This document shows positions 28,000 to 40,085 of a stretch of DNA of 64,000 nucleotides, one piece after another. Origin of the DNA: Hanleya hanleyi (lineage: Eukaryota > Mollusca > Polyplacophora > Lepidopleurida > Hanleyidae); the NCBI GenBank assembly GCA_036873755.1, contig JAVTVY010016129.1, positions 1-64,000 on the forward strand, written 5' to 3'. Both the position numbers and the translations under genes were made by a program. Position 1 is the stretch's first letter; each line of letters begins with the position of its first letter. Below the pieces are notes generated by a model. That model searched no databases. It was not told where the DNA came from and was given only the letters and a program-made list of their open reading frames with translations.

Positions 28000-28324
28000 T
28001 TGGCCTGGGTTATTAGCATAAATTTACTGGGAATGTTTAGGCCTATATTAGTTGTCCTTATATGGGAGAGCGTTGGGGGAGGGGACTGGGGGGGTATATA
28101 TATTTCTTTTCTTTTAGCATTCCGCAAATATATGAATTATGACCTCAATTATATGTGTTGTAATGTAAGGTGTTAGCTATTACATCTGTTGTTTATACAT
28201 AATTATTGCCATCCTAACATCCAGGCTACGTGGGCATTGTAAGGGCAGTATTGTAAAATCGTAGCCAGAACAACGAATGCCCAGTGGTTTTTTCCAGGGC
28301 TTGAACGGAAAAAAAGATTAAAAA

Positions 28325-28455
28325 AAAATCAAATTCCAGGACATTTTCAGTCTGCGGTTTTGTAGGTCCAATAAAGGAATTTCTGGTGTTTAAACAGCAT
28401 CGCCCGTCAGTTTAAGTAGGTTATACATCAGAGTGAATAAGCATATTATGAGATG
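28325..28455. repeat. Internal inverted repeat, left arm
   Basis: About 125 bp (CAGGACATTTTCAGTCTGCG to GCATATT) matched in reverse complement at 32388-32515. It encloses the foldback block and marks an older nested unit of about 4.2 kb inside element 2. Confidence 0.8.
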
Positions 28456-28488
28456 GAAGTTATATAGGGGAGAGCTATCCTTATTATA

Positions 28489-30505
28489 ACCATATATATT
28501 TTTCACTTGAGTATAAATAAAATGTATATGAAGGTCATTCAAAATGGTTATTAATCCACGAAAAAAAAGGTTGAATAGCGCGATCAGAATAGCACGATCA
28601 GGGACCTTTCTCTATCATTTCAATATACCTTCAAGGTAAACATTCACGAGGTGGACCCATCCCCTATCCCCTTAATATAAGATGAACATTCACCCCTATC
28701 CCCTCAATATACCTGCAAGGTGAACATTCACCAGGAAGACCCATCCCCTATGTCTTGAATATATCTATAGGATGAACATTCACCAGGAGGACCGTTATCC
28801 ATCACCTCGACTTACCTATAAGATGAACATTCACCAGGAGGACCGTTATCCATCACCTCAACTTACCTATAAGATGAACATTCACCAGGGGGGCCGTAAA
28901 GAGGAACATTCACCAGGAGGACCGTTATCTATCACCTCAGAATACCTATAAGATGAACATTCACCAGGGGGACCGTAAAGGTGAACATTCACCAGGGGGA
29001 CCGTTATCTATCACCTCAAAATACCTATAAGATGAACATTCACCAGGGGGACCGTAAAGGTGAACATTCATCAGGGGGACCGTTATCTATCGTCTCCATA
29101 TGCCTATAACGTGAACATTCACCAGGAGGACCGTTATCTATCACCTCAGTATATCTAAGAACGGTCCTCTTCGTGAATGTTCACGTTATAGGCATATCGT
29201 AGTTATAGAGAATGGTCCCCCTGGCGAATGCTCACTTCACAGGTATCTTGAGGTAATAGCTGAGAACAGGTATATCGAAGTGATAGGAACGGTCCTCCTG
29301 GTGAATGTTCACTTTATATGTTTATTGAAGTAATAGTGAACGGTCCCCCTGGTGAATGCTCATGCCTTTTTGGTATATTGAAGTGGTAGCGAACGGTCCC
29401 CCTGGTGAATGCTCATGCCTTATAGGTATACTGAAGTGGTAGCGAAAGGTCCTCCTTGTGAAAGTTCGCCTTATATGCACAATGAAGATAAAACCACACT
29501 CCTGGTGAATGTTCACTTTATATGTTTACTGAAGTAACAGTGAACGGTCCTCCTGTTCAATGTTCACATTATAGGTATATTGAAGTTAAAAGAGAACGGT
29601 CCTCCTGTTGAATGTTCACATTATAGGTATATTGACGTGATAGAGAATGGTCCCACTGGTGAATGTTCACTTTATAGGTATGTTGAGGTAATAGAGAACA
29701 GGTATATCGAAGTGAAAAGGAAGGGTTCTCCAGGTGAATATATATGTTTATTGAAGTAATAGTGAACGGTCCTCCTGTTGAATGTTCACCCCTGGGGAAT
29801 GTTATCAGTATGGTATATCGAAGTGATAGAGAACGGCCTCCTTCGTGAATGTTCACGTTAAAGGTATATCGAAGTAACGGAGAATGGTCCCCCTGGTGAA
29901 TGTTCAATGTATAGGTATCATGAGGTAATAAAGAACACGTATATCGAAGTGATATGACCGGTCCTCCTGGTGAATGTTCAATTTATAGGTATCTTGAGGT
30001 AATACAGAACAGGTCTGTCGAAGTGATATGACCGGTCCTCCTGGTGATTGTTCACTTTATATGATTAATTAAGTAATAGTGAACGGTCCTTCTGGTGAAT
30101 GTTCACTTTATATGATTATTGAAGTAATAGTGAACGGTCCTCCTGGTGAATGTTCACCTTATAGGTAAATTCAGGTGATGGATAACTGTCCGCCTGGTGA
30201 ATGTTCATCTTATAGGTATATTAAAGACATAGAGGATGGGTCTTTTGGTTGAATGTTCACCTTACAGGTATATTGAGGGGATAGGGGATGGGTCCCCTGG
30301 TGAATGTTTATCTTATATTGAGGGGATAGTGGATCCGCGTCCCCCTCGTGAATGTTTACAATTGAATTGTATATTGAAATGATAGAGAAAGGTCCCTGAT
30401 CGCGCTATTCTGATCGCGCTATTCAACCTTTTTTTCGTGGATTAATAACCATTTTGAATGACCTTCATATACATTTTATTTATACTTAAGTGAAAAATAT
30501 ATATA
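28489..30505. repeat. 2-kb foldback with opposed GGTGAATGTTCACC arrays
   Basis: The outer arms of about 130 bp are near-perfect inverted copies (ATATTTTTCACTTGAGTATA at the left, its complement at the right, and AATAGCGCGATCAGAATAGC). Between them about 30 units of 50-60 bp each carry a dyad GGTGAACATTCACC next to GGAGGACCGTTATC. Units point rightward before about 29155 and leftward after it, so the whole block can fold on itself. Noncoding. Confidence 0.85.
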
Positions 30506-32387
30506 CAGTATGGGTAGGATAATAATTTTTTTTCTTCAAATATATGACCGATAACAATGTCATATAATGTAGGAGGGTTTTTTTCATGTGATGAAACTTT
30601 ATTCACATATGTCGCATGCATCAAAATTTCAGATAAATTCAATTTGCATTCCAGTTCGTTGAAACATACGATAGGATTGAACTTCAGGAATCTCTTTTCA
30701 AAAATAGAAAAAGGATTGCGTATTTCAAAGGCTATGGGTACTGCAAAGTACTCGTACAATTCATTATTAAATGTCGGGTATGTTGTCAAAAAGCACACAG
30801 TTATATTAAACGACGATTGAAAAGTATATTTTGCAGTCAGTTTGTATTATAAAGTAAACGGAGTACGAGGAAAAGTATATATTATATCTAGTTCGAAATT
30901 TGGAAAAGGGTGTGAAACAGTTGTATGTACATTTTGTGCATATCTGTTACACAATGAATATACCCAGATTGCTCTTTAACGATAGTAGAACTGGCAAATG
31001 GCAAATATTTCCCCTACCCCTTGAGCTAGGAACTGAAACTTATCACACTATATACCCTTGGGTCAAGCTCTATCAGATATGTCAAAATATCCAAGATGGC
31101 CGATGTGATGACGTCACAGTGACGTCATTTTCAAAAAAGACATTTTTTGGTCGATTTTTCGGTCACATTTTTCGATTTATTTTATCTTTGCCATTTCTCG
31201 GCAAACGCTGCAAGATAAATTAGTAAGTAATAGTCTGATGTGAAATAAAATAGTTTTTGCCCACTTTTCCTCACAGAAAAGCAGAAATTTTGAACAAAAA
31301 TGACGAAAACATCACCTTCCTGTTACACCTCACACGGTCGCCATTTTGAATTTACCCATGATCCTCTGCTCGGAGGATCATGCAAATATAATCAAAATGA
31401 CCCCAATATGGTATGCTACAAAGTCATGGAATGTCAGCTCTCAAGTATTTGGCGTTACGGAAATAGGACAGAAAGTTTGGTAGGGGACTACATTGCCCCC
31501 CCCCCCCCACACCAACCAGCCTATACTCAACCATTTTTTTTTCCAATCCTCAATTTCGACTATTCTTATTATAACCATAATCTTACGACCAAGGGATATT
31601 ATTTAGCCTGTCATGCTTTGAAAAAATGTTGTTACTGATTTTTTAGAAATGTTCAAATATATCGAATTTAAAAAATAATGTCGGATGAAACTACACACGT
31701 TCAAGTCCGGCTGTTTTGGTGCTATTACTGTGCAATCAACATCTGAATCGCAATTTTCAAAACACGTCGTGAACATTGTCAATTCGCAGCATCTTACTTG
31801 TAACAAAACTTTGGACCAGAATTTTTTTTTTTCTCTCAAAATATCCAGGTAGATAGAAAGTTATTTCTCATTAAACTAGATATGAAATATGGTAAGATAT
31901 GATATGATCAATAAATTATTTGCAGAACTGGATAGCTGTAAACTATTTCAAACATGTGATTATGAAAGCCTTTGTGAACATCATTTAAGATTAGTTTTTG
32001 TCAAAATTGAAATTTGACAGAAATGTTTTCAACTGAATCTATAGCTCAACAATCTGAATAACACATGTATAATTTCAGAATATTTGTTTATTTCAAGACA
32101 TTTTTTACGTTAGAGAAACAATATGTTCCCGCTCCAGTCTCCCAAGTTTCTGTACGTTTCCCATTGAATGCTGATGACCAATGCAGACTTTTCTTCTTAT
32201 TTAAATAATTAATGGGTATTTATATTTTAAATTATGCTCAATTTTCCTAAATATAGCAAACTTTATGGTTAGAGTTGGGCTACTGTTGTCTGTACGATAT
32301 GGTCTACAAGATTAGCTTCCATCATTTGTGAAGTTATTTTCATCATTTGTGAGGTTATTTTTTAGTCTAAAATCAGTTATTTGTACC
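30506..32387. other. No gene seen
   Basis: AT-rich DNA with a C run at about 31498-31509 and no ORF with recognisable domains. It is the loop between the foldback and the right internal arm. Confidence 0.5.
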
Positions 32388-32515
32388 ATCCGATAATATG
32401 CTTAATCACTCTCATGTATAACCCACTTAAACTGACGGGCGATGCTGTTAAAACATCAGAAATTCCTTTACTGGACCTACCAAACCGCAGACTGAAAATG
32501 TCCTGGGATTTGGAT
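32388..32515. repeat. Internal inverted repeat, right arm
   Basis: Reverse complement of 28325-28455. Followed by AGCAGCTGGTCCATACTTCATG (32536), which recurs as a diverged direct repeat at 34136. Confidence 0.8.
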
Positions 32516-32624
32516 TAATACTGCCACAACTTGCACAAGCAGCTGGTCCATACTTCATGTAAGTAAGCACGAGAGAGATATCCTCTCCTTATTGGCGTTT
32601 ACGCCAATGGCATTCAACTTAAAT

Positions 32625-32655
32625 AGGGTGGGTGGGTGGGTGGGTGGTGGTGGTT
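32625..32655 (+). repeat. (GGGT)n tract
   Basis: GGGTGGGTGGGTGGGTGGGT followed by GGTGG repeats. It has enough G triplets to form a four-stranded structure. Confidence 0.75.
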
Positions 32656-32689
32656 GGAGCCGTGATACATGGATATTGAAACAGGAGTA

Positions 32690-33130
32690 TTTATGTGACC
32701 GGTAGAATGAAGCGACAGAATGGCCCTATGCTGTCTTTTTGGGGGAGACGGCAGAATGGCAGAATGAAAATCGTGGCCGTGTAGGCCTTCTCTTTTATTT
32801 TGGCGACGGCACTATGGCACAATGAAGCTCTCTCAATTTATCAAGTATTTACAAATAGGACTATTACTGTGGCCGGCAGAATGAAGCGGCAGAATGACCG
32901 TATTCTCCCTTATTTGGGGAGACGGCAGAATGGCACAATGAAAATTATGGCCTTGTACTTGTTTTTTTTTTATCACGACAGAATGTCTCAATTAAACTTT
33001 CTCAACTGATCAACTATTTCATTACATTCTTTTTTTTATCACGGCAGAATGCCCCAATTCAACTTTTCCAACTATTTAAAATATAAAAACTAGAAGAATT
33101 TCTCTTCTTTCTTTTTTTGGTGCACGGCAC
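32690..33130 (+). repeat. GGCAGAATG/GGCACAATG block, first part
   Basis: Paired short motifs, for example GGCAGAATGAAGCGGCAGAA and GACGGCAGAATGGCACAATG, spaced by variable AT-rich sequence. The same motif pair dominates 34200-36080. Confidence 0.75.
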
Positions 33131-33159
33131 AATGTCACTTTCCTCATTTTCTTGAAGTT

Positions 33160-33590
33160 GAGTTTCAAAGCACTGTTAGGAAGGAATATATCTGAAGTGC
33201 AGTGTCAAAGCGGTGTTAGGGAAAAATGTACGTGGAGTCGAATGTCAAAGCGGTGTTAGGGAGGAATGTACGTGAAGTCGAGTGTGGAAGCGGAGTTAGG
33301 GAGAAATGTACATGAAGTCGACTGTCAAAGCGTTGTTAGGGAGGAATGTACGTGAAGTCGAGTGTCAAAGCGGTGTTAGGGAGGAATGTATGTAAAGTGG
33401 AGTGTCAAAGCGGTGTTAGGGAGGAATGTATGTGAAGTCGAGTGTCAAAGCGGTGTTAGGGTGGAATGTATGTGAAGTCGACTGTCAAAGCGGTGTTAGG
33501 GAGGAATGTAAGTGAAGTTGATTGTCAAAGTGGTGTTCGGGAGGAATGTATGTGAAGTCCAGCGTCAAAGCGGGATTAGGACTTAGGGTT
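33160..33590 (+). repeat. 40-bp tandem repeat
   Basis: About ten units of GGAATGTA(C/T)GTGAAGTCG, AGTGTCAAAG and CGGTGTTAGGGA, with a 40-bp period visible from the exact recurrence of AGTGTCAAAG at 33361 and 33401. Noncoding. Confidence 0.9.
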
Positions 33591-34194
33591 AGGTATGCTT
33601 CATAACTATCAGGTTCAGGGTCATTTCAGCTATAGAAGTCTGATAATTTCTCCACCAAAGCGTAACTGGGGTAATGTCGAAGCTGGGTGTTCAGCATGAG
33701 TGTGCGTGAAGTTGCTCCATTACCATCCCTGCCACCAATAGCGGAAGTTGACCTTTACTACGTTGCTATGACGTAAAGGGGAAACCAACCAACGCACGGT
33801 TCAGTTTGAATCCGGCCGAACAACTCCTTTTGTGTTGCACATGAGCGAACTACTTTTCATATGCTCTGTCCAGATAAACAGGGAAAATTATCTCCAGATA
33901 ATTCTTTTTAACGCTAGGCCAACAGAGGTATCATGCAGACTTGAAAAGTAATCGAAATGTTCGGTAAACATCTATTTTACTATATATGATGTCACTTCCG
34001 GCGATGTGCGCGAAGGCCCCGAATCCGGTCCCAAAATCTGACTGGTGGCTGGGGTGTTATTAGACCCCCAGCGAGGTGGTTGCAGCAGGGCTGGAAACAT
34101 CTCCACGATGTAGGCCTATGGACGATAACTCTGCCCAGCTGCTTGGTGGATACTTCATGTAAGAAAGCACGAGAGAGAATGGTATGAAGGGGTA

Positions 34195-36135
34195 CATGTA
34201 ACCCTAATCCTGCAACGTCAGAATGAACACCGTCAGAATGAAGATTGTCTTTTCTTCAAACTGACGCTTACACCGTCACAATGAAACACAATCAATTTTT
34301 CTCTGTACGACAGAATGCAGCGTCACAATGGAAAATGAAAGACTTTCTCTCTGCCAGAATGGTAGGAAGGGGTATATGTAACCCTAATCCTGCAACGTCA
34401 CAATGAACACCGTCAGAATGAATATTGTCTTTCTTCAAACTGACGCCTTGTAACGTCACAATGAAACGCGTCAGAATGAACATGTCTTTCTTCAGAGCAT
34501 CACTTTGCAACGTCACAATCAAAGTCAATCCTGCTTACCAGCATCACAATATAACACAATCACTTTTTCCCTCTACGGCAGAATGGAACGGCACAATGGA
34601 AAACGAAAGACTCTCTCTCTTTCTGCCCGGGCACTTTGAACTGGCAGAATGGAAGGAAGGGTTGAGCCTAACCCTGTAACGTCACAATGAAGTCCGTCAG
34701 AATGAAGATGTCTTTCTTGAGAGCGACACTTTGCAACGTCACAATCAAAGCCAATCCTGCTTTCTAATTGGAGTTATACAAGGTACCTGTTTTGTCGGTG
34801 CGGCAGAATGGAACGACACAATGAAAAATTTAGGACCATATTTTTTCGAACCGACGCTGCAACGTCACAATGAAACACAGTCACTTTACCTCTTTACGGC
34901 AGAATGCAGCGGCACAATGGAAGATCAGATAATTTTCTTCTGCCGACACTTTGAACCGGCAGAATGGAAGGAAGGGTGAGCCTACATGTAACCCTGTAAC
35001 GTCACAATGAAGTGCGTCAGAATGAACATGTCTTTCTTCAGAGCGTCACTTTGCAACGTCACAATCAAAGTCAATCCTGCTTAGCAGGATCACAATATAA
35101 CACAATCACTTGTTCCCTCTACGGCAGAATGGAACGACACAATGGAAAATGGAAGACTTTCTTTCTGCCGGCACTTTGAAGCGACAGAATGGAAGGAAAT
35201 AAAGTGTGTAATTGATCATCAGAAACATTACTTTTTCTCGGTACGGCAGAATGGCACGTCACAATGAAAAATTTAAGACCATCTTTTTTCGAACTGACGC
35301 TGCGGCGTCACAATTAAACACAGTCACTTTAGTTCTTTACGGCAGAATGCAGCGGCACAATGGAAAATCAGAGACTTTTCTTCTGCCGGCACTTTGAACC
35401 GGCAGAATGGAAGGAACGGGTGAGCCTAACCCTGTAACGTCACAATGAAGTGTGTCAGAATGAAGATGTCTTTCTTGAGAGCGTCACTTTGCAACGTCAC
35501 AATCAAAGCCAATCCTGCTTTCTAATTAGAGATAGTTGCTAAATCATTAGCTATTACGCTATACAAGGTACCTGTTTTGTCGGTACGGCAGAATGGAACG
35601 ACACAATGAAAAATTTAAAACCATATTTTTTCGAACTGACGCTGCAACGTCACAATGAAACACAGTCACTTTACCTCTTTACGGCAGAATGCAGCGGCAC
35701 AATGGAAAATCAGAGAATTTTCTTCTGCCGAAACTTTGAACCGGCAGAATGGAAGGAAGGGTGAGCCTAACCCTGTAACGTCACAATGAAGTGCATCAGA
35801 ATGAACATGTCTTTCTTCAGAGCGTCACTTTGCAACGTCACAATCAAAGTCAATCCTGCTTAGCAGCAACACAATATAACAATCACTTCTTCCCTCTACG
35901 GCAGAATGCAACGGCACAATGGAAAATGAAAGACTTTCTTTCTGCCGGCACTTTGAAGCGACAGAATGGAAGAAAGGGTTGAGCCTAGCCCTGTAACGCC
36001 ACAATAAAGTCCGTCAGAATGAAGATGTCTTTCTTGAGAGCGTCACTTTGCAACATCACAATCAAAGCCAATCCTGCTTTCTAATTAGAGTTAGTTGCTA
36101 AATAATTAGCTATTACGCTATACAAGGTACCTGTT
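34195..36135 (+). repeat. Higher-order array of CACAATG/CAGAATG pairs
   Basis: Dozens of copies of (G/C)TCACAATGAA and (G/C)TCAGAATGAA, or GGCAGAATGGAA and GGCACAATGGAA, alternate in pairs. Larger units repeat: one starting CGTCACAATGAAGTCCGTCA (34680, 35436, 35994) and one with AACATGTCTTTCTTCAGAGC (34475, 35024, 35803). The motif N(C)A(C/G)AATG is kept while the spacers vary. No function is known to me. Confidence 0.85.
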
Positions 36136-36390
36136 TAGAAAGTTAGCGTTGACACATATTTGTTTCAAATGAAGCTTTCTCCACATTGTTACAGTGCAGA
36201 CCTTGCATTTTCAAAATCAGACCACGCTGATTGACAGGCCTGTTTACAGGTGATCACAGGGCTGATTTATTCTTAATTGGGCTAATTTCAATATAAAAGA
36301 TTATCCACAGTAAGCCTTTACCAGGCTGATGAATAGGCCCTGTGCCAAGTACTGACCGGGCCTATCACGGGGCCTCGCCTGATCAGAATA

Positions 36391-36468
36391 GGTCTTTGGA
36401 TTATGGACGCGGATATTCTCTAATGGACGACGGCTGGATTATGAATGACGGACTAGACGCTTGTAATC
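36391..36468. repeat. 78-bp segment also found at 36609 and at the window start
   Basis: GGTCTTTGGATTATGGACGC through GGACTAGACGCTTGTAAT. A second copy is at 36609-36686. The last 56 bp match positions 4-59. The two copies bracket 140 bp that begins with element 1 TIR-type sequence. Confidence 0.75.
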
Positions 36469-36560
36469 AAAGTGAAGCATTCGTGAAGGGGCATCCAGTC
36501 ATGGGTGGGTGCATGTAAAATTACGATTTTTTCCCGAAATTATAAAAAGCGGAATACGGA
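36469..36560. repeat. Element 1 TIR-derived segment, left partner
   Basis: CAAAGTGAAGCATTCGTGAA and GGGGCATCCAGTCATGG match 13450-13490 in the element 1 TIR. The reverse complement lies at 40085-40180 in this element, so the inner 3.7 kb is bounded by inverted copies of a Polinton TIR piece. Confidence 0.75.
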
Positions 36561-36686
36561 CTTGTCATTTTGAATTTGGTGCTAATACTGTTATATGGAA
36601 AATGGGATAGGTCTTTGGATTATGGACGCGGATATTCTCTAATGGACGACGGCTGGATTATGAATGACGGACTAGACGCTTGTAAT

Positions 36687-37400
36687 TTACCCCTAAAATA
36701 GGGGAAAACACCTATCAACCCTAGCCAAAAGGGCTAATATCGATCTCCGGGCTTATTGGGACCTGCCTATCAAGTCAATGGGGTGGGTGCATGTAAAATT
36801 AGGATTTTTTCCCGAAAATATAAAAAGCGGAACGCGGACTTTACCCCTAAAATAGGGGAAAACACTTATCAACCCTAGCCAAAAGGGCTAATATCGGTCC
36901 CCGGGCTTATCGGGACCTGCCTATCAAGTCAATGGGGTGGGTGCATGTAAAATTAGGATTTCCCCCCGAAAATATAAAAAGCGGAACACGGACTGTAATT
37001 TACCCCTAAAATAGGGGAAAACCCCTATCAACCCTAGCCAAAAGGGCTAATATCGGTCCCCGGGCTTATCGGAGCCTGCCTATCAAGTCAATGGGGTGGG
37101 TACATGTAAAATTAGGATTTTTCCCCGAAAATATAAAAAGCGGAACACGGACTTCACCCCTAAAATAGGGGAAAACTCCTATCAACTCTAGCCAAAAGGG
37201 CTAATATCGGTCCCCGGGCTTATCGGGGCCTGCCTATCAAGTCAATGGGGTGGGTGCATGTAAAATTAGGATTTTTTTCCGAAAATATAAAAAGCGGAAC
37301 ACGGACTTTACCCCTAAAATAGGGGGCAACCCCTATCACCTCTAGCCAAAAAGGCTAATATCGGTCCCCGGGCTTATCGGGGCCTGCCTATCCAGTCAAT
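36687..37400 (+). repeat. 157-bp tandem array, five units
   Basis: Units start TTACCCCTAAAATAGGGGAA at 36687, 36842, 37000, 37155 and 37310. Each contains three short dyads: CCCCTAAAATAGGGG, AGCCAAAAGGGCT and CCCCGGGCTTATCGGGG. The inverted partner array is at 39530-40085. Confidence 0.9.
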
Positions 37401-37449
37401 CGGGTGTTTTCACAGAAAATAAAAAATAAATGAATAGGCGTACACCCAA

Positions 37450-37683
37450 ATGCGCCCCCGCATTAGAAAAACAGCCATGGCGATCTATGAACAGTATACC
37501 TTACTACCGCTTGAAATGAAAGGCGACCCCACGCACAGGTCCATCATGAAGACCAAGCGTCACTTGGAAGAGGCTATGGGACTACCACCCACCGAGGCCC
37601 TGGAAAATGCGATCAGAATGCGCAAACAACTGTTTCAGGACATGCTGCCCGAAGAATATCCAGGCCTGTCCGACGACGCTTAG
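37450..37683 (+). CDS. 77-residue protein, the only ORF supported in element 2
   Basis: A short frame from ATG 37450 (MRPRIRKTAMAIYEQYTLLP at the start) to TAG at 37683. It is basic at the N-terminus, helical in the middle (EALENAIRMRKQLFQ) and acidic at the end (EEYPGLSDDA). Composition and balanced codon use look more like protein than the surrounding repeats, and it lies 138 bp upstream of the same type of stem-loop that follows the ATPase in element 1. I recognise no family. It has no counterpart among the element 1 genes. Confidence 0.5.
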   Translation: MRPRIRKTAMAIYEQYTLLPLEMKGDPTHRSIMKTKRHLEEAMGLPPTEALENAIRMRKQLFQDMLPEEYPGLSDDA

Positions 37684-37820
37684 GTCACACCGAGCAAAGA
37701 TGGAACTTTCTGAAATGGCGACAGACAAGAGCAGCCGAAAATACATCTAACGGACAAGAAGGAATATAACAGCGCCAAATGGCGGCCTCTGATTGGACAA
37801 GAGTTTTCTTGAGTTGTAAA

Positions 37821-37853
37821 CATACCCAACGCGGCTCCCCCAGCGTGGGTATG
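37821..37853 (+). promoter_or_regulatory. 3' stem-loop with conserved GGCTCCCCCA loop, element 2
   Basis: CATACCC (37821-37827) pairs with GGGTATG (37847-37853) and ACGC with GCGT, with one bulged A, closing the loop GGCTCCCCCA (37833-37842). The loop is identical to that at 18062-18071, while the stems differ but still pair. TTGGGGAAAATAAA follows at 37863. Confidence 0.7.
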
Positions 37854-37956
37854 ATGTAACATTGGGGAAAATAAACTATATGAAAAAAAACTTCTTCTTG
37901 TTGTTGTTCTCTCATGCGTCATCCTTGTTGTTGTTGTTCTCTCTCCGGTCTATATC

Positions 37957-38007
37957 ATGGCGTCAAGGCGTTATGTTAGAGCGTTAAGGCGTAACTACGA
38001 GCGTTGA
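37957..38007 (+). other. Possible 5' stub of a small basic gene
   Basis: MASRRYVRALRRNYER then a stop. It follows the stem-loop, an AATAAA and TATATC, the same order as in element 1, where a small basic-N-terminal protein starts 110 bp after the stem-loop. It may be the remnant of that gene. Too short to be sure. Confidence 0.25.
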
Positions 38008-38109
38008 CGGGCGTCACTGCATTTCGAAGAATTAGTGACAATTCTATGGAATATCTAGAAAATCAGAACTTCTGAGCTATTTCACCAGGGCTTTGAAGCG
38101 TTAAGCTTG

Positions 38110-38710
38110 GCGTTGGCGGGCGTTGCTACAAGATGACACCTCACACGACGCATTCGGACCAAGGATGGTCCCTCTCTACCCCAAATACCTTCCTTCACTG
38201 CCCCAAAATGTCCACTTTCGCTACTACTCGTACTGATGACGTCACAGGTGACGTGGACAGCCCTCAAATCGGGGTCTACACCCCGAGAGCTACAAAAGGA
38301 CACCCTGCACGACGCATTCGGACCAAGGATGGTCCATCTCGACACCAAAAACCTTCGTGCACTACCCCAAAATGGCCACTTTACTTACTACAACCAACTG
38401 CGCATGCACAGATTGACGCGACTTGCACTTAAAAACACGTCAATCTGACTCTACCCACACAAGCTTCACTTTGACACCTTCCACGACCCATTCGGACCCA
38501 TAGCGGTCCATCTCTACCCCAAACACACACCCACATACCCCCAAAATGCCTGCTTTCTATACTACGGCCAGACTGCGCATGCGCAGAATATTGAAAACGG
38601 ACGAACCATTAGTCCAGTCGGATGCTCCTCCACGACAGCTTCAAAGCAAGACCTCATATGACACCATAGGATCATTAGGGGCTCACCTAGACCCCAAAAC
38701 GTTCACCCAG
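38110..38710 (-). repeat. Degenerate copy of the element 1 right TIR array
   Basis: Blocks CGGCCAGACTGCGCATGCGC, GACACCATAGGATCATTAG and CCTAGACCCCAAAACGT match 23580-23720 in order and orientation. One perfect TGCGCATGCGCA is at 38574-38585. This ties element 2 to the element 1 lineage beyond the termini. Confidence 0.8.
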
Positions 38711-38774
38711 TACGGGCCTATACCCCCCTTGCCAGTATGGGCCTACCCCTATATGGGCCTACCCAGGCCCCGGT

Positions 38775-39450
38775 GAACTTTTTCCAAAAATTTCATCGTT
38801 TCGCTTCGAAACCCTTCCCATCGTGTTCTAAATGACGAGACGTGAAAAACAAGACCAAACAACCCATATCACAATGAACGTCTGTGAATTTCCCAGGTTG
38901 AACCTATACTCCCATATAGCCAGTATGGGACTATATGGGCTGTATGAACTTTTCAAAAATTTCACCGTTGCGCTCCGAGACCCTTCCTATCGTGTTCTAA
39001 ATGACGAGACGTGAAAAACAAATCCAAGCAACCCATATCACAATGAACGTGTGTGAATTTCCCAGGTTGGACCTATACCCCCCATGGCCAGCCTATGGGC
39101 CTATATACAGACCTCGGTGACTTTCCCAAAAATTTCACCGATTCGCTCCGGGACCCCTCCCATTGTATTTTTCTCGGCGAGACGAGAAAAACGAGACCCC
39201 ACAACCCATAGTAACACCCACAAAAAAAATTGACCACCCCTCCCCCCATATAGCCAGTATGAGCTTATATACAGACCTCGGTGACTTTTCCCAAAAATTT
39301 CACCGCTTCGCTCTGGGACCCCTCCCATTGTGTTTTTCTCCGCGAGACGAGAAAAACGAGACCCCACAACCCATAGTAACACCCACAAATTTTGTTGACC
39401 ACCCCTCCCCCCATATAGCCAGTATGGAGCTATACCCATACAGGCATTTC
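38775..39450 (+). repeat. 168-bp tandem repeat, four units
   Basis: Units recur at 38777, 38945, 39117 and 39281 with TTTTC(C)CAAAAATTTCACCG, GACGAGA(C)GTGAAAAAC and CCCATATAGCCAGTATG. Noncoding. Confidence 0.85.
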
Positions 39451-39529
39451 CCCGTATATTGTATATTGTACGAGACCTTGTTCCGTTTTTTATTCATTTA
39501 TTTTTTATTTTCTGTGAAAGCACCTGATT

Positions 39530-40085
39530 GACTGGATAGGCAGGCCCCGATAAGCCCGGGGACCGATATTAGCCCTTTTGGCTAGAGGTGATAGGGGTTT
39601 TCCCCTATTTTAGGGGTAAAGTCCGTGTTCCGCTTTTTATATTTTCGAAAAAAAATCCTAATTTTACATGCACCCACCCCATTGACTTGATAGGCAGGCC
39701 CCGATAAGCCCGGGACCGATATTAGCCCTTTTGGCTAGAGTTGATAGGAGTTTTCCCCTATTTTAGGGGTAAAGTCCGTGTTCCGCTTTTTATATTTTCG
39801 GGGGGAAATCCTAATTTTACATGCACCCACCCCATTGACTTGATAGACAGGTCCCGATAAGCCCGGGGACCGATATTAGCCCTTTTGGCTAGGGTTGATA
39901 GGTGTTTTCCCCTATTTTAGGGGTAAAGTCCGTGTTCCGCTTTTTATATTTTCGGAAAAATGCTAATTTTACATGCACCCACCCCATTGACTTGATAGGC
40001 AGGTCCCAATAAGCCCGGGGACCGATATTAGCCCTTTTGGCTAGGGTTGATAGGTGTTTTCCCTATTTTAGGGTAAAGTCCGTGT
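39530..40085 (-). repeat. 157-bp tandem array, inverted partner, four units
   Basis: Reverse complement of the 36687-37400 array (TTCCCCTATTTTAGGGGTAA recurs). The opposed arrays flank the 77-codon ORF, stem-loop and TIR-like array. Confidence 0.9.

Noticed and set aside
28600..30380. CRISPR-like appearance of short dyad repeats separated by similar-length spacers
   Set aside because: The spacers are themselves repeats, orientation flips in the middle, and the setting is an animal transposon. It is a foldback satellite.
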